This document shows positions 47,665-56,421 of a DNA stretch of 59,170 nucleotides, piece by piece. How positions within the stretch are numbered: the stretch's first letter is position 1; each line of letters starts with the position of its first letter. The stretch is from the NCBI GenBank assembly GCA_021798915.1, contig JAJZBM010000016.1, forward strand, positions 1-59,170. Direction: 5' to 3'. The translations under genes were made by a program, and so were the position numbers. This DNA comes from Pseudomonadota bacterium (GTDB lineage: Bacteria > Pseudomonadota > Alphaproteobacteria > Acetobacterales > Acetobacteraceae). The notes below the pieces were generated by a model. The model was not told the DNA's origin. It made no database searches and saw only the letters and a program-made list of their open reading frames with translations.

Positions 47665-49148
47665 CCCCGCACACCCACGCCAGCACCGATGCGCCGAAAG
47701 CCACAGCGCTCGCCGCGGCGGGCAAGAGTGATCCCGCCATCGTCACCTGTGATGCCTGCCCGGTGCTCTGCCGCATCCGTCTGGGCCAGACCGGCGCCTG
47801 CGATCGCTACGGCAATGTCGCGGGGCGGCTTGCGCGCCTCGACCCGCTCACGGTTCTCGCCCGCAATCCCGAGCGCGTGCGTTTTCTCGGCGCCGATGCG
47901 AGCGACGGCCCGCTCGCGGCACGTGAGGTTTTCGTCACCGCCATCGGCGCCGGCACCACCTATCCCGACTACAAGCCGGCGCCCTTCATCGTCGGCGCCG
48001 AGATCGACGGCGTCGATACCGTGACGGTGGTGAGCGAGGGGATTTTCTCCTATTGCGGGCTCAAGGTGAAAATCGACACCGACCGCCATCTCGGCACCGA
48101 ATGCGCCCCGGTGCGGGCCGAGGGCGAGGTGATCGGCCATGTCACCACCGCCGAATATGGCAGCCAGATGCTCTCGCTCGGCGGGGTGCGGCATCTGACC
48201 GGGGGCTCGAAACGCGAAGGGGTGGTGACGTGCGAAACCGTGCTCGCGCTGGCCAATGGCGAAGCGCGGGATCTCACCATCGATGGCGGCGCGGCGCTCA
48301 CCGTTAAGGCTGGACAGGCACCGATCATCGACGGGGTGCGCGAGCAGCGGATGCGGGTCGGTTGCGGCTCGGCGACGATCGGCATTTTCGCCCAGCAATG
48401 GCAGGGTCTCGCCGACGAGGTGATCGTCGTCGATGATCACATCACCGGGGTTTTGACCGAGCATCAGGCGGGGCGCTTCCTCGGCATGCGCCCGGCCGGC
48501 ATCCGGGTGCGCGGCCGACGTTCGACGCCGGGGCGGTATTTCCAGGTCGCCTCCCCCGGCCTCGCCTGGGGTGGCACCGATATCGTCGATCCACTCGCGA
48601 TCATCGAACGCATCGACCCGCGCCTCGCCTGGCCCGGCCTTCGCCTCCTCATGGTTTCCACCACCGGCGAGCACGCGGCATGGTTCGTACTCAGCGAGGC
48701 GCTAGTCCCCGAGAGCGCGCCGATGCCGGAAGCGGTCGCCAAAATCGTTGCCCGGATCGGCGAAAACTGTGAGCCGGCGCTGTGCTCGGTATTGTTCATG
48801 GCCGGCGCCGGCGGCAGCCTTCGTGCCGGCGCGACGGAGAACCCGGTGCGGCTCACGGAAAGCATCCATCGCGGCGAAACCCGCGTCACCGCCGGCGGCG
48901 CGCCGGTGATGCTATGGCCGGGTGGCGGTATCACCTACATGGTCGATGTCACCCGCCTCCCCGCCGGCGCGTTCGGTGCGGTGCCGACCCCGGCGCTGGT
49001 GGCGCCGATCGAATTCACCCTGCCGCGCGCGCTCTATGCCGCGATCGGCGGCCATATGGGGCGCATTCGCCCGCTTGCCGACATTCTGGAGACGGCGCGG
49101 CCACGCCTGATCGCGCCGCCGGCCGGCGTCGGGTGGCCCTGGCCGTGA
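47661..49148 (+). CDS. 6-hydroxynicotinate reductase-like protein
   Basis: The 495-residue protein resembles proteins annotated as 6-hydroxynicotinate reductase, the iron-sulfur flavoprotein that partly reduces the pyridine ring in anaerobic nicotinate fermentation of Eubacterium barkeri. Near the N-terminus CDACPVLCRIRLGQTGACDRY supplies Cys30, 33, 37 and 47, a likely Fe-S or zinc site. The rest contains FVTAIGAGTTYPDYKPAPF, FSYCGLKVKIDTDRH and LGTECAPVRAEGEVIGHV, without a familiar nucleotide-binding motif. No classical ApbE flavinylation motif was noticed. It is sandwiched by 4-bp overlaps between a molybdenum hydroxylase and UPF0280, so it probably acts on the hydroxylase product. The substrate is unknown. 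Confidence 0.65.
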   Translation: MTPHTHASTDAPKATALAAAGKSDPAIVTCDACPVLCRIRLGQTGACDRYGNVAGRLARLDPLTVLARNPERVRFLGADASDGPLAAREVFVTAIGAGTTYPDYKPAPFIVGAEIDGVDTVTVVSEGIFSYCGLKVKIDTDRHLGTECAPVRAEGEVIGHVTTAEYGSQMLSLGGVRHLTGGSKREGVVTCETVLALANGEARDLTIDGGAALTVKAGQAPIIDGVREQRMRVGCGSATIGIFAQQWQGLADEVIVVDDHITGVLTEHQAGRFLGMRPAGIRVRGRRSTPGRYFQVASPGLAWGGTDIVDPLAIIERIDPRLAWPGLRLLMVSTTGEHAAWFVLSEALVPESAPMPEAVAKIVARIGENCEPALCSVLFMAGAGGSLRAGATENPVRLTESIHRGETRVTAGGAPVMLWPGGGITYMVDVTRLPAGAFGAVPTPALVAPIEFTLPRALYAAIGGHMGRIRPLADILETARPRLIAPPAGVGWPWP

Positions 49149-50020
49149 GTCATCACGCGGTGCTGCTGGCGGATGGTAGGCTGCATTTGCAGCACGGGCC
49201 GATCGATTGCCTGTGCCGCGCGGATGGGGACGCCGATGAAGTCGCCCGCGCCTATGACCAGGCGCAAGCGGCGTTCCCGGCCATTCTTCCCGCTCTCTGC
49301 GCCGAATTGGCGCATCTCCGCGCGAAGCTGCCGAGCCCACAGCCCAAGGGCGCGATCGCGCGGGCGATGCACGCCGCCTGCGCCCCCTTCGCCGCGCGCT
49401 TCATCACCCCGATGGCAGCAGTCGCCGGCGCGGTCGCCGATGCGCTGCTCGCGGCGATGACCGAGGGGCGCGATCTTCGGCGCGCTTTCGTCAATAATGG
49501 CGGCGATATCGCCTTTTATCTCGCGCCCGGCGAGCGCTTGCGCGCCGGGTTGGTCGCCGATCTCGCGGCGCCGGCGCTCGATGGTGTGTTTCTGCTCGAT
49601 GCCGGCCTCGCGGCGCGCGGCCTTGCGACCTCGGGGCGGGCAAGCAAGGGCACGGGCGGCAAAAGCTTCTCCCTCGGCATCGCCGATGCGGTCAGCGTGC
49701 TGGCGCGCGATGGCGCGGCCGCGGACGCGGCGGCGACGATGATCGCAAACGCGGTCGATCTCCCCGGCCATCCCGCCATCCGCCGCCGCCCGGCCTGCGA
49801 GATCGATGCCGCGAGCGATCTCGGCGCCCGCCTCGTCACCACGGCGCTCGGCGATCTTACGCCGGCGGAGATCGCGGCGGCGCTGGACGCCGGGCGGCGC
49901 TTCGCCGATGCTCTCCGCCGCGCCGGGCTGATCGCGGGCGCGGTGCTCGCGCTCCGCGGCATGATCGCAACCATCCCGCCCGCCCGCGCCGAGGCCATTC
50001 CCTTCCTGGAGGTCGCATGA
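49145..50020 (+). CDS. UPF0280 family protein (ApbE-like superfamily)
   Basis: The 291-residue protein begins with GTG overlapping the reductase stop by 4 bp. It matches UPF0280, a family placed near the flavin transferase ApbE in structural classification. Visible pieces are FITPMAAVAGAVADALL, AFVNNGGDIAFYLAPGE, GLATSGRASKGTGGKSFSLG followed by IADAVSVLA, and ATMIANAVDLPGHP. The VNNGGDIA and IADAVSVLA segments parallel ApbE's NLGGDI and aTDAlSTal motifs. A role in attaching or handling flavin for the adjacent reductase is possible; a hydrolase role is the alternative. No biochemical function is certain. Confidence 0.85.
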   Translation: MSHHAVLLADGRLHLQHGPIDCLCRADGDADEVARAYDQAQAAFPAILPALCAELAHLRAKLPSPQPKGAIARAMHAACAPFAARFITPMAAVAGAVADALLAAMTEGRDLRRAFVNNGGDIAFYLAPGERLRAGLVADLAAPALDGVFLLDAGLAARGLATSGRASKGTGGKSFSLGIADAVSVLARDGAAADAAATMIANAVDLPGHPAIRRRPACEIDAASDLGARLVTTALGDLTPAEIAAALDAGRRFADALRRAGLIAGAVLALRGMIATIPPARAEAIPFLEVA

Positions 50021-50592
50021 TCCGCAAACTCTTGACCATCGTCGAGGAGACGCATCGCGAGGCCGATCAAGCCATCACGCCGCCGACCCGCAAGGCCGCC
50101 GCGGTCGCGGTGATCGCCAATCCCTTCGCCGGGCGCCATGCCGCCGATCTCGGCGACTTGATCGCCGCCGGCGAGATGCTCGGCGGCTTGCTCGGCGAGC
50201 GCGCCGTCCGCGCCCTCGGCATCGCGCCGGAGGCGGCCGAGAGCTACGGCAAGGCGGCGATCGTCGGGGAAGACGGCGAACTCGAACACGCCGCCGCCAT
50301 CCTCCACCCCAAACTCGGCGCGCCGCTGCGCCGGGCGGTGGCAAAAGGCGCGGCGCTGGTGCCTTCGGCGAAAAAGCGTGGCGGCATGGGCACCGCGATC
50401 GATGTGCCGCTCGGCCACAAGGACGCGGCCTTCGTGCGCAGCCATTTCGACGCGATGGAGGTGCGCGTCCCCGACGCGCCGCGGCGCGATGAAATCGTCG
50501 TCGTCGTGGTAGTGACGGATAGTGGCCGGCCGCTGGCGCGCATCGGCGGGCTTCAGGTCAACGAGATCGAAGGCAAGGACGGATTGCGATGA
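50017..50592 (+). CDS. DUF1185 'amino acid synthesis' family protein
   Basis: The 191-residue protein belongs to DUF1185, structurally known but functionally uncharacterised and often labelled amino acid synthesis protein without evidence. Features are KLLTIVEETHREADQAI, AAVAVIANPFAGRHAADLGD, ALGIAPEAAESYGKAAIVGE, GELEHAAAILHPKLGAPLR and GTAIDVPLGHKDAAFVRSHF. Conserved His, Glu, Lys and Asp residues in these segments could form a hydrolytic or isomerising site. It overlaps UPF0280 and the substrate-binding protein gene by 4 bp each. Involvement in ring opening of the imported compound is my inference from position. Confidence 0.85.
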   Translation: MIRKLLTIVEETHREADQAITPPTRKAAAVAVIANPFAGRHAADLGDLIAAGEMLGGLLGERAVRALGIAPEAAESYGKAAIVGEDGELEHAAAILHPKLGAPLRRAVAKGAALVPSAKKRGGMGTAIDVPLGHKDAAFVRSHFDAMEVRVPDAPRRDEIVVVVVVTDSGRPLARIGGLQVNEIEGKDGLR

Positions 50593-51809
50593 ACAAAATC
50601 TCCCTCTCGCGGCGCGCCCTGCTCGCCGCCGGCACCGCGGCGCTCGCCGCACCGAGGCTCGCCCGCGCCGATACGAATGCGCCGATCCGCATCGGCGAGA
50701 TCAATTCCTACAGCGCCATCCCGGCCTTCACCCTCCCCTATCGCAATGGCTGGCAATTGGCCCTCGAACACGTCAACGCCGCCGGCGGGGTCGGAGGGCG
50801 GAAGCTCGAGGTGATCTCGCGCGATGACGCCGGCAAGCCGCAGGACGCCGTCCGCCTCGCCGGCGAATTGATCGAGAGCGACAAGGTCGATCTCCTCGCC
50901 GGCGGATTCCTCTCCAATGTTGGCCTGGCACTTTCGGATTTCTCGGCCCAGAAGCAGGTGATCTACATCGCCGGCGAGCCGCTGACCGATGCCCTGGTGT
51001 GGCAGAACGGGCAGAAATTCTGCTATCGTCTCCGCCCCTCGACCTATGTCCAGGCGGCGATCCTGGTCGAGGAAGCGGTGAAACTGCCGGCCAAGCGCTG
51101 GGTCAGCGTCGCGCCCAATTACGAATACGGCCAATCGGCGGTGAAATGGTTCTCCGAGCTTCTGAAGGCCCGCCGTCCGGATGTCGAATTCGTCGCCGCG
51201 CAATGGCCGGCGCTCGGCCATATCGATGCCGGCGCGGTCGCCGAGGCGCTGGCGAGTGCCAAGCCGGAGGCGATCTACAACGTCACTTTCGGCCCCGATC
51301 TCACCAATTTCGTCCGCCAGGGCAATACCCGCGGCCTGTTCGAGGGGCGCTCGGTGGTCTCCCTGCTCACCGGCGAGCCGGAATATCTCGACCCGCTCGG
51401 CGATGAAACGCCGTCCGGCTGGATCGTCACCGGCTATCCCTGGGCGAGCCTCGATACCCCGGCGCATGCCGCGTTCCGCGCTGCGTATCAGAAGAAATTC
51501 AACGATTATCCGCGCATGGGCTCGGTGGTCGGCTATTCGCTGATCCACGCCATCGCCGCGGGGATCGGCCGCGCCGGCGGGATGACGCCGGACCAACTCG
51601 CCAGCGGCTTTGCCGGTGCTGCGTTCGAGACGCCATTCGGCCCGGCGCTGTTCCGCCCCCTCGACCACCAATCGACGCTCGGCACCTTCCTCGGCAAGAC
51701 CGCGCTCAAGGACGGCAAGGGGGTGATGGTCGATTGGCGCTATGTCGATGGCGCCTCGGTCATGCCGCCGGACGAGGCGGTGCGCAAACTCCGCCCCGGC
51801 GCCGGCTGA
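50589..51809 (+). CDS. Liv-type ABC transporter substrate-binding protein
   Basis: The 406-residue periplasmic protein has a twin-arginine-like signal (SRRALLAAGTAALAAPRLAR) and a type I periplasmic-binding fold of the LivJ/amide family. Core segments are IRIGEINSYSAIPAFTLPYR, GWQLALEHVNAAGGVGGRKL, ELIESDKVDLLAGGFLSNVG and a second lobe with YSLIHAIAAGIGRAGG. The ligand is not evident; such proteins bind amino acids, amides, urea or aromatic acids. It overlaps the DUF1185 gene by 4 bp and precedes the permease by 2 bp, so transporter and enzymes are one operon. Confidence 0.94.
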   Translation: MNKISLSRRALLAAGTAALAAPRLARADTNAPIRIGEINSYSAIPAFTLPYRNGWQLALEHVNAAGGVGGRKLEVISRDDAGKPQDAVRLAGELIESDKVDLLAGGFLSNVGLALSDFSAQKQVIYIAGEPLTDALVWQNGQKFCYRLRPSTYVQAAILVEEAVKLPAKRWVSVAPNYEYGQSAVKWFSELLKARRPDVEFVAAQWPALGHIDAGAVAEALASAKPEAIYNVTFGPDLTNFVRQGNTRGLFEGRSVVSLLTGEPEYLDPLGDETPSGWIVTGYPWASLDTPAHAAFRAAYQKKFNDYPRMGSVVGYSLIHAIAAGIGRAGGMTPDQLASGFAGAAFETPFGPALFRPLDHQSTLGTFLGKTALKDGKGVMVDWRYVDGASVMPPDEAVRKLRPGAG

Positions 51810-51811
51810 CG

Positions 51812-53662
51812 ATGGTGGGGGGCGGCCAGCTCCTTCTCTCGCTGCTGACCGGGCTCGCCGATGCAGCGGGGCTGTTTTTCGTCGCCTCCGGGCTCACGGT
51901 GATTTTCGGCGTGACCCGGGTGGTGAATTTCGCCCATGGCAGCCTCACCATGCTCGGCGCCTATTGCGGCTGGAGCCTGATCTCGCGCCTGCCGCCGACC
52001 CCGCTCGGGTTCGCGCTCGGCACGTTGGCGACGATGGTTCTTCTCGCGGTGATCGGCGCCGGGCTGGAGATCGGCCTGTTGCGCCGGGTCTATCGCGCGC
52101 CGGAACTATTCCAGCTTCTCGCGACCTTCGGCGTCGTGCTGATGACGCAAGACATCGTGCAATGGCTGTGGGGGGTCGAGGATCTCGCGCTTCGCCGGCC
52201 GCCTTGGCTGCGCGCTTTCGTCCGCCTCGGCGGGGCGCGCTTCCCGCGTTTCGATCTCATCGTCATCGCGCTGTTCCCGCTGGTCTTTCTCCTGCTTTGG
52301 CTGGTGTTCACGCGCACCCGCTGGGGGCGGCTGGTGCGCGCTGCGACCGAGGATCGCGAAATGGTGGCGGCGCTCGGCGTCGATCAGCGGCTGTTGTTCA
52401 CCTCGGTGTTCGCGCTCGGCGCGGCACTCGCCGGGCTCGGCGGCGTGCTCATGCTGCCCGATGCCTCGGCCAATCTCGGGATGGATCTGACGACGGTGAC
52501 GGATGCCTTCGTCGTCGTCGTGGTCGGCGGCCTCGGCAGCCTGCCGGGCGCGGCGGCGGCGAGCCTGCTGATCGGGCTGTTGCAGGCGTTCGGCATCATG
52601 CTGGTGCCACGCGCGACGCTCGCGCTGGTATTCGTGGTGATGGCGGTGGTGCTGGTGCTGCGCCCGAACGGCCTGCTCGGCCGGCCGCCGGGACGGGGCG
52701 GCGTCCTTGGCGAGGTACGGGCGCTGGTGCGGCCGGCGCCGCACGTGCTGCGCTGGCTCGGCCTTGCCGCCCTCATCCTCGCCGCACTGGCGCCGCTGCT
52801 GCTCGGCCCCTACGCGCTCGCCGTCGGAACCGAGATGCTGATCGCCATGCTGTTCGCGGCCAGCCTCCATTTCATGATGGGGCCGGGCGGCATGGTGAGT
52901 TTCGGCCATGCCGCCTGGTTCGGCATCGGCGCCTATGCCAGCGCCTTCGCGGTCCATCTGCTCGCCGCCCCGATGCCGGTCGGGCTGTTGCTCGCCCCGC
53001 TCGCCGCCGGGCTGATCGCGGCGCTGTTCGGCGCCTTCGTCGTCCGGCTTTCGGGCGTCTATCTCGCCATGCTGACCCTGGCTTTCGCGCAGATCACCTG
53101 GGCGATCGCATTTCAATGGGTCGATCTCACCGGCGGCGATAACGGCATCCTCGGCGTCTGGCCGGCGCGCCTGGTCGCCGGACCACGCGGGTTCTACTGG
53201 CTCGCGCTCACCCTCGCGGTTGCCGGCACGCTCGGCTTGCGCGCCGTCCTCGCCGCGCCGTTCGGCTATACGTTGCGCGGGGGGCGTGATTCGCGGGTGC
53301 GGGCCGAGGCGATCGGCCTGCCCGTGACCGCCATCCAGCTCACCGCTTTCGCGCTCTCCGCCGCCGCCGCCGGGCTCGCCGGCGGGCTCTACGCCTATGC
53401 CAAAGGCAGCGTTTTCCCGACCTATATCAGCCTCGGCCACTCGGTCGACGCGCTGCTCATGGTCCTCCTCGGTGGCGTTGCGACGATGAGCGGGCCAATC
53501 CTCGGCGCCCTCGCCTATACCGGGCTCTATGACGTGCTGCTGAGTGCGACAAGCCTGTGGCGGCTGGCGCTCGGGGCGGCGATCATCGTGCTCGTGCTCG
53601 CCGCACCGGAGGGCATCGCCGGCGGGGCGCTGAAACTCTGGCAAAGGCGCCGCCCGGCATGA
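51812..53662 (+). CDS. Fused LivH-LivM permease of branched-chain-type ABC importer
   Basis: The 616-residue membrane protein joins the two permeases that are normally separate. Residues 1-300 are LivH-like (FFVASGLTVIFGVTRVVNFA, HGSLTMLGAYCGW, DLTTVTDAFVVVVVGGLGSL). Residues about 335-616 are LivM-like (GPGGMVSFGHAAWFGIGAYA, VVRLSGVYLAMLTLAFAQI, GHSVDALLMVLLGGVATMSG). The expected EAA-like cytoplasmic contacts are present (RAATEDREMVAALGVD). ATG 51812 is 2 bp after the binding-protein stop. It forms the translocation channel. Confidence 0.94.
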   Translation: MVGGGQLLLSLLTGLADAAGLFFVASGLTVIFGVTRVVNFAHGSLTMLGAYCGWSLISRLPPTPLGFALGTLATMVLLAVIGAGLEIGLLRRVYRAPELFQLLATFGVVLMTQDIVQWLWGVEDLALRRPPWLRAFVRLGGARFPRFDLIVIALFPLVFLLLWLVFTRTRWGRLVRAATEDREMVAALGVDQRLLFTSVFALGAALAGLGGVLMLPDASANLGMDLTTVTDAFVVVVVGGLGSLPGAAAASLLIGLLQAFGIMLVPRATLALVFVVMAVVLVLRPNGLLGRPPGRGGVLGEVRALVRPAPHVLRWLGLAALILAALAPLLLGPYALAVGTEMLIAMLFAASLHFMMGPGGMVSFGHAAWFGIGAYASAFAVHLLAAPMPVGLLLAPLAAGLIAALFGAFVVRLSGVYLAMLTLAFAQITWAIAFQWVDLTGGDNGILGVWPARLVAGPRGFYWLALTLAVAGTLGLRAVLAAPFGYTLRGGRDSRVRAEAIGLPVTAIQLTAFALSAAAAGLAGGLYAYAKGSVFPTYISLGHSVDALLMVLLGGVATMSGPILGALAYTGLYDVLLSATSLWRLALGAAIIVLVLAAPEGIAGGALKLWQRRRPA

Positions 53663-53680
53663 CGCCGGCATGAGGCGATC

Positions 53681-54460
53681 ATGACCCGGGGGGGACCAGA
53701 GGCACCGGTGCTCGCGGTCGCGGGCCTCGCCAAGGCGTTCGGCGGCGTGGCGGCGGTCGCGGAGGTGAGCTTCGCTGTGGCGCGCGGCGAGATGCTGGCC
53801 CTGATCGGCCCCAACGGCGCCGGCAAATCGACCTGTTTCAACATCCTGAGCGGCCAGATCCGCCCCGATCGCGGTGCGGTTTATCTGAATGGAGAATCGG
53901 TTACCGGGCTTTCTTCGCGCGCGATCTGGCGGCGCGGCGTCGGGCGGACGTTTCAGATCACCGCGACCTTCGCCTCGATGACGGTGCGCGAGAACGTGCA
54001 AATGGCGCTGATCTCGCATCATCGCCGGGTCTGGCGCTTCCTGCGCCCAGCGCGGCATTATTTCGCCGCCGAAGCCGACGCCCTGCTGGCGCCTGTCGGC
54101 ATGCAGGATCAGGCCGAGCGCGCCGCCGGCGAACTCGCCTATGGCGATTTGAAGCGCCTCGAACTCGCGATCGCGCTCGCGAACGCGCCGCGTCTCCTGC
54201 TGATGGACGAACCCACCGCCGGGATGGCGCCGGCCGAGCGCGGCGGGCTGATGGCGCTCACCCGTCGCCTCGCCAGCGAGCGCGCCATCGCGGTTCTGTT
54301 CACCGAGCATGACATGGACGTGGTGTTCGGGGTTGCCGACCGCATCCTGGTGCTCGATCGCGGCCGGCTGATCGCCGCGGGGAGCGGCGCCGAGATCCGC
54401 GCCAACCCGGAGGTGCGCGCGGTCTATCTCGGCTCGGGGGCCACCAGTGGCGGGCATTGA
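53681..54460 (+). CDS. ABC transporter ATP-binding protein, LivG-like
   Basis: The 259-residue ATPase energises the importer. Walker A is GPNGAGKST, and the Q-loop region GVGRTFQITATFASMTVREN is typical of LivG. The signature is the LivG variant LAYGDLKRLEIAIAL-like, written here LAYGDLKRLELAIALA. Walker B is LLLMDEPTAGM, with the switch His in FTEHDMDVVF. It lies 18 bp after the fused permease. Confidence 0.96.
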   Translation: MTRGGPEAPVLAVAGLAKAFGGVAAVAEVSFAVARGEMLALIGPNGAGKSTCFNILSGQIRPDRGAVYLNGESVTGLSSRAIWRRGVGRTFQITATFASMTVRENVQMALISHHRRVWRFLRPARHYFAAEADALLAPVGMQDQAERAAGELAYGDLKRLELAIALANAPRLLLMDEPTAGMAPAERGGLMALTRRLASERAIAVLFTEHDMDVVFGVADRILVLDRGRLIAAGSGAEIRANPEVRAVYLGSGATSGGH

Positions 54461-54479
54461 CAGTGGCGGGCATTGAGGG

Positions 54480-55208
54480 ATGACGGCGGCGGCGCTGCTC
54501 ACGGTCGCGGATCTGGCCAGTTTCTACGGCCGGGCGCAGATTCTGCACGGAATCGGCTTCACCTGCGCCGCCGGCGAGGTGGTGGTGCTGCTGGGGCGGA
54601 ACGGCGCCGGCAAGAGCACGACGATGAAATCGCTGATCGGCCTCGTGCGCCCGGCGCAAGGGCGGGTCACCTTCGCCGGCGCCGACATCACCGGCGCCGA
54701 GCCGCACCGGATCGCCCGCCTCGGCCTCGGCTATGTGCCCGAGGAGCGGCGAGTCTTCGCCGGGCTCACGGTCGCCGAAAACCTCGATATCGGCCGCCAG
54801 GCGCCGCGTCCCGGCCTCGCGCCCTGGACCCCGGCGCGGCTTTACGCGCTGTTTCCCAATCTCGCCGCAGCGCGCGACCGCGCCGCCGGGCAGATGAGCG
54901 GCGGCGAGCAGCAGATGCTCGCCATCGCGCGGACGCTGATGGGCAATCCGCGCCTGGTCCTGCTCGATGAGCCGAGCGAGGGGCTTTCGCCGCTGATCGT
55001 CGAGCAGATGGCGGAGGCCATTCTCGCGCTGAAGGCGGAAGGGGTCGGGATCGTGCTCGCCGAGCAGAACCTGCATTTCGCCGAGCGCCTCGGCGATCGC
55101 GCGGTGGTGATCGAGAAAGGCGCGGCGGTGTGGGCGGGCAGCCTCGCCGCCCTCGCCGCCGATGACGCCGCCCGCCAGCGCTTCCTCGCGGTCGGCGTCG
55201 AGACCTGA
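54480..55208 (+). CDS. ABC transporter ATP-binding protein, LivF-like
   Basis: The 242-residue second ATPase has Walker A GRNGAGKST, signature MSGGEQQMLAIARTLM, Walker B LVLLDEPSEGL and switch segment GIVLAEQNLHFAERL, plus LGYVPEERRVFAGLTVAENL, all typical of LivF. It lies 19 bp after LivG; the sequence between contains a duplicated GTGGCGGGCATTGA. It is the last gene of the operon and converges on the LLM oxidoreductase gene with an 8-bp gap. Confidence 0.96.
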   Translation: MTAAALLTVADLASFYGRAQILHGIGFTCAAGEVVVLLGRNGAGKSTTMKSLIGLVRPAQGRVTFAGADITGAEPHRIARLGLGYVPEERRVFAGLTVAENLDIGRQAPRPGLAPWTPARLYALFPNLAAARDRAAGQMSGGEQQMLAIARTLMGNPRLVLLDEPSEGLSPLIVEQMAEAILALKAEGVGIVLAEQNLHFAERLGDRAVVIEKGAAVWAGSLAALAADDAARQRFLAVGVET

Positions 55209-55216
55209 GCGTTCTC

Positions 55217-56323
55217 CTACTTCGCCGCCGCCAGGGCCGGCTTCGGGGTCAGATGGCGGAGCCGCGGCAGCACCTCCGTCATCAGGAGGCCGAGCGAGCT
55301 GTGCCAGGCGCCGGGGTTGTCGCTATAGTCGAAGCCGAACACCAGGAGCGAGCCGAAACCGCCGAGTTCGTGGTGGATGCGCTCGATCTTCTCGACGACG
55401 GTCGCCGGCGAGCCGATGATCCAGTTATGGCGGGCGCAATATTCGACCGTCACATCCCCGTCGGGCACGTCCGGGGCGTGTTTGAGGTATTCGAGAAAGC
55501 CGAAATTGCCGAGCAGCGGCAGGAAATATTCCCGCATCATCCGCCCCATCATCCCCCCGACCGAGAGCCGCCACGCCGCCTCGTCGGTTTCGGCGACGAA
55601 GATTTCGCGCACCAGGCGCCAATCGGCGCGATCGGGTGTCCGCCCGGTGCGGGCCGCGCCGATCTCCACCGCCTGCCAATGGCTCGCGACATAGGCCGGG
55701 TTGAGATTGAGGCTCATCGGCAGGAAGCCGCGCTCGCCGGCGAGTTTCAGGGTGTCCGAGTTCTTCGAGAGCCCGGCGACACCGATCGGCGGATGCGGCG
55801 CCTGGAGCGGGCGGATATGCGGGCGGAGGAGGCCGAACATCGTATCTGGCTGCGATACTTTCCAGAACTTTCCCTCAAAATCAAAAGGTCCTGGCTCGTT
55901 CCAGAGTTTCAGGATGATTTCGAGCGCTTCCCGCGTCATGTCACGATTGACGCCGGACATGCCATCGACATGAAACATCGCCCAGTCGCTCGGCAGGCCA
56001 CTCGCCGCGACGCCGAAATTGAGCCGCCCGCCGGACAGATGATCGAGCATGGCGATACGATGGGCGAGTTCGGCCGGGTGGTGATAGGGGAGAAGGAATC
56101 CGCCGGGGCCGAGGCGAATGCGCTCGGTTTGCAAGAGGGCCTGGGCGATGAGGAGATCGGGCGCCGGGTGCGGCTCCCACGGCGCGGTATGGTGCTCGCC
56201 GATCCAGGCTTCGCTCAGGCCGAGCTGATCGGCCCAGCGCAGCGTCTGCAAATCCCAGTCATGCCCGGCCTTCAGCCCGCGTTCCGGTGGGTGCGAGGGC
56301 ATGGTGAAATAGCCGAATTCCAT
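55217..56323 (-). CDS. LLM class flavin-dependent oxidoreductase
   Basis: The 368-residue protein is a bacterial luciferase-like monooxygenase, using FMNH2 from a separate reductase to oxygenate its substrate. The TIM-barrel core has MEFGYFTMPSHPPERG, AWIGEHHTAPWEPHPAPDLL, IRLGPGGFLLPYHHPAELAH and RIAMLDHLSGGRLNFGVAAS, then FEGKFWKVSQPD and IGVAGLSKNSDTLKLAGERG. The late segment IIGSPATVVEKIERI is also typical. It is convergent with livF, so it has its own promoter, but its position suggests it acts in the same catabolic route. The substrate is unknown. Confidence 0.9.
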   Translation of the reverse strand: MEFGYFTMPSHPPERGLKAGHDWDLQTLRWADQLGLSEAWIGEHHTAPWEPHPAPDLLIAQALLQTERIRLGPGGFLLPYHHPAELAHRIAMLDHLSGGRLNFGVAASGLPSDWAMFHVDGMSGVNRDMTREALEIILKLWNEPGPFDFEGKFWKVSQPDTMFGLLRPHIRPLQAPHPPIGVAGLSKNSDTLKLAGERGFLPMSLNLNPAYVASHWQAVEIGAARTGRTPDRADWRLVREIFVAETDEAAWRLSVGGMMGRMMREYFLPLLGNFGFLEYLKHAPDVPDGDVTVEYCARHNWIIGSPATVVEKIERIHHELGGFGSLLVFGFDYSDNPGAWHSSLGLLMTEVLPRLRHLTPKPALAAAK

Positions 56324-56421
56324 TGCCGTATCTCCCTTTTTGCTCTCCCCGATCTCGGCCGGGCGCTGACGGATCGGGGAAGGCTAGGCCGGAACACGGG
56401 GCAAGGGAAAGCGAAAAAGCG

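Noticed and set aside
52106-54502. 798-codon open frame antisense to livHM and livG
   Set aside because: Charged low-complexity product without a ribosome site; sense genes are complete.
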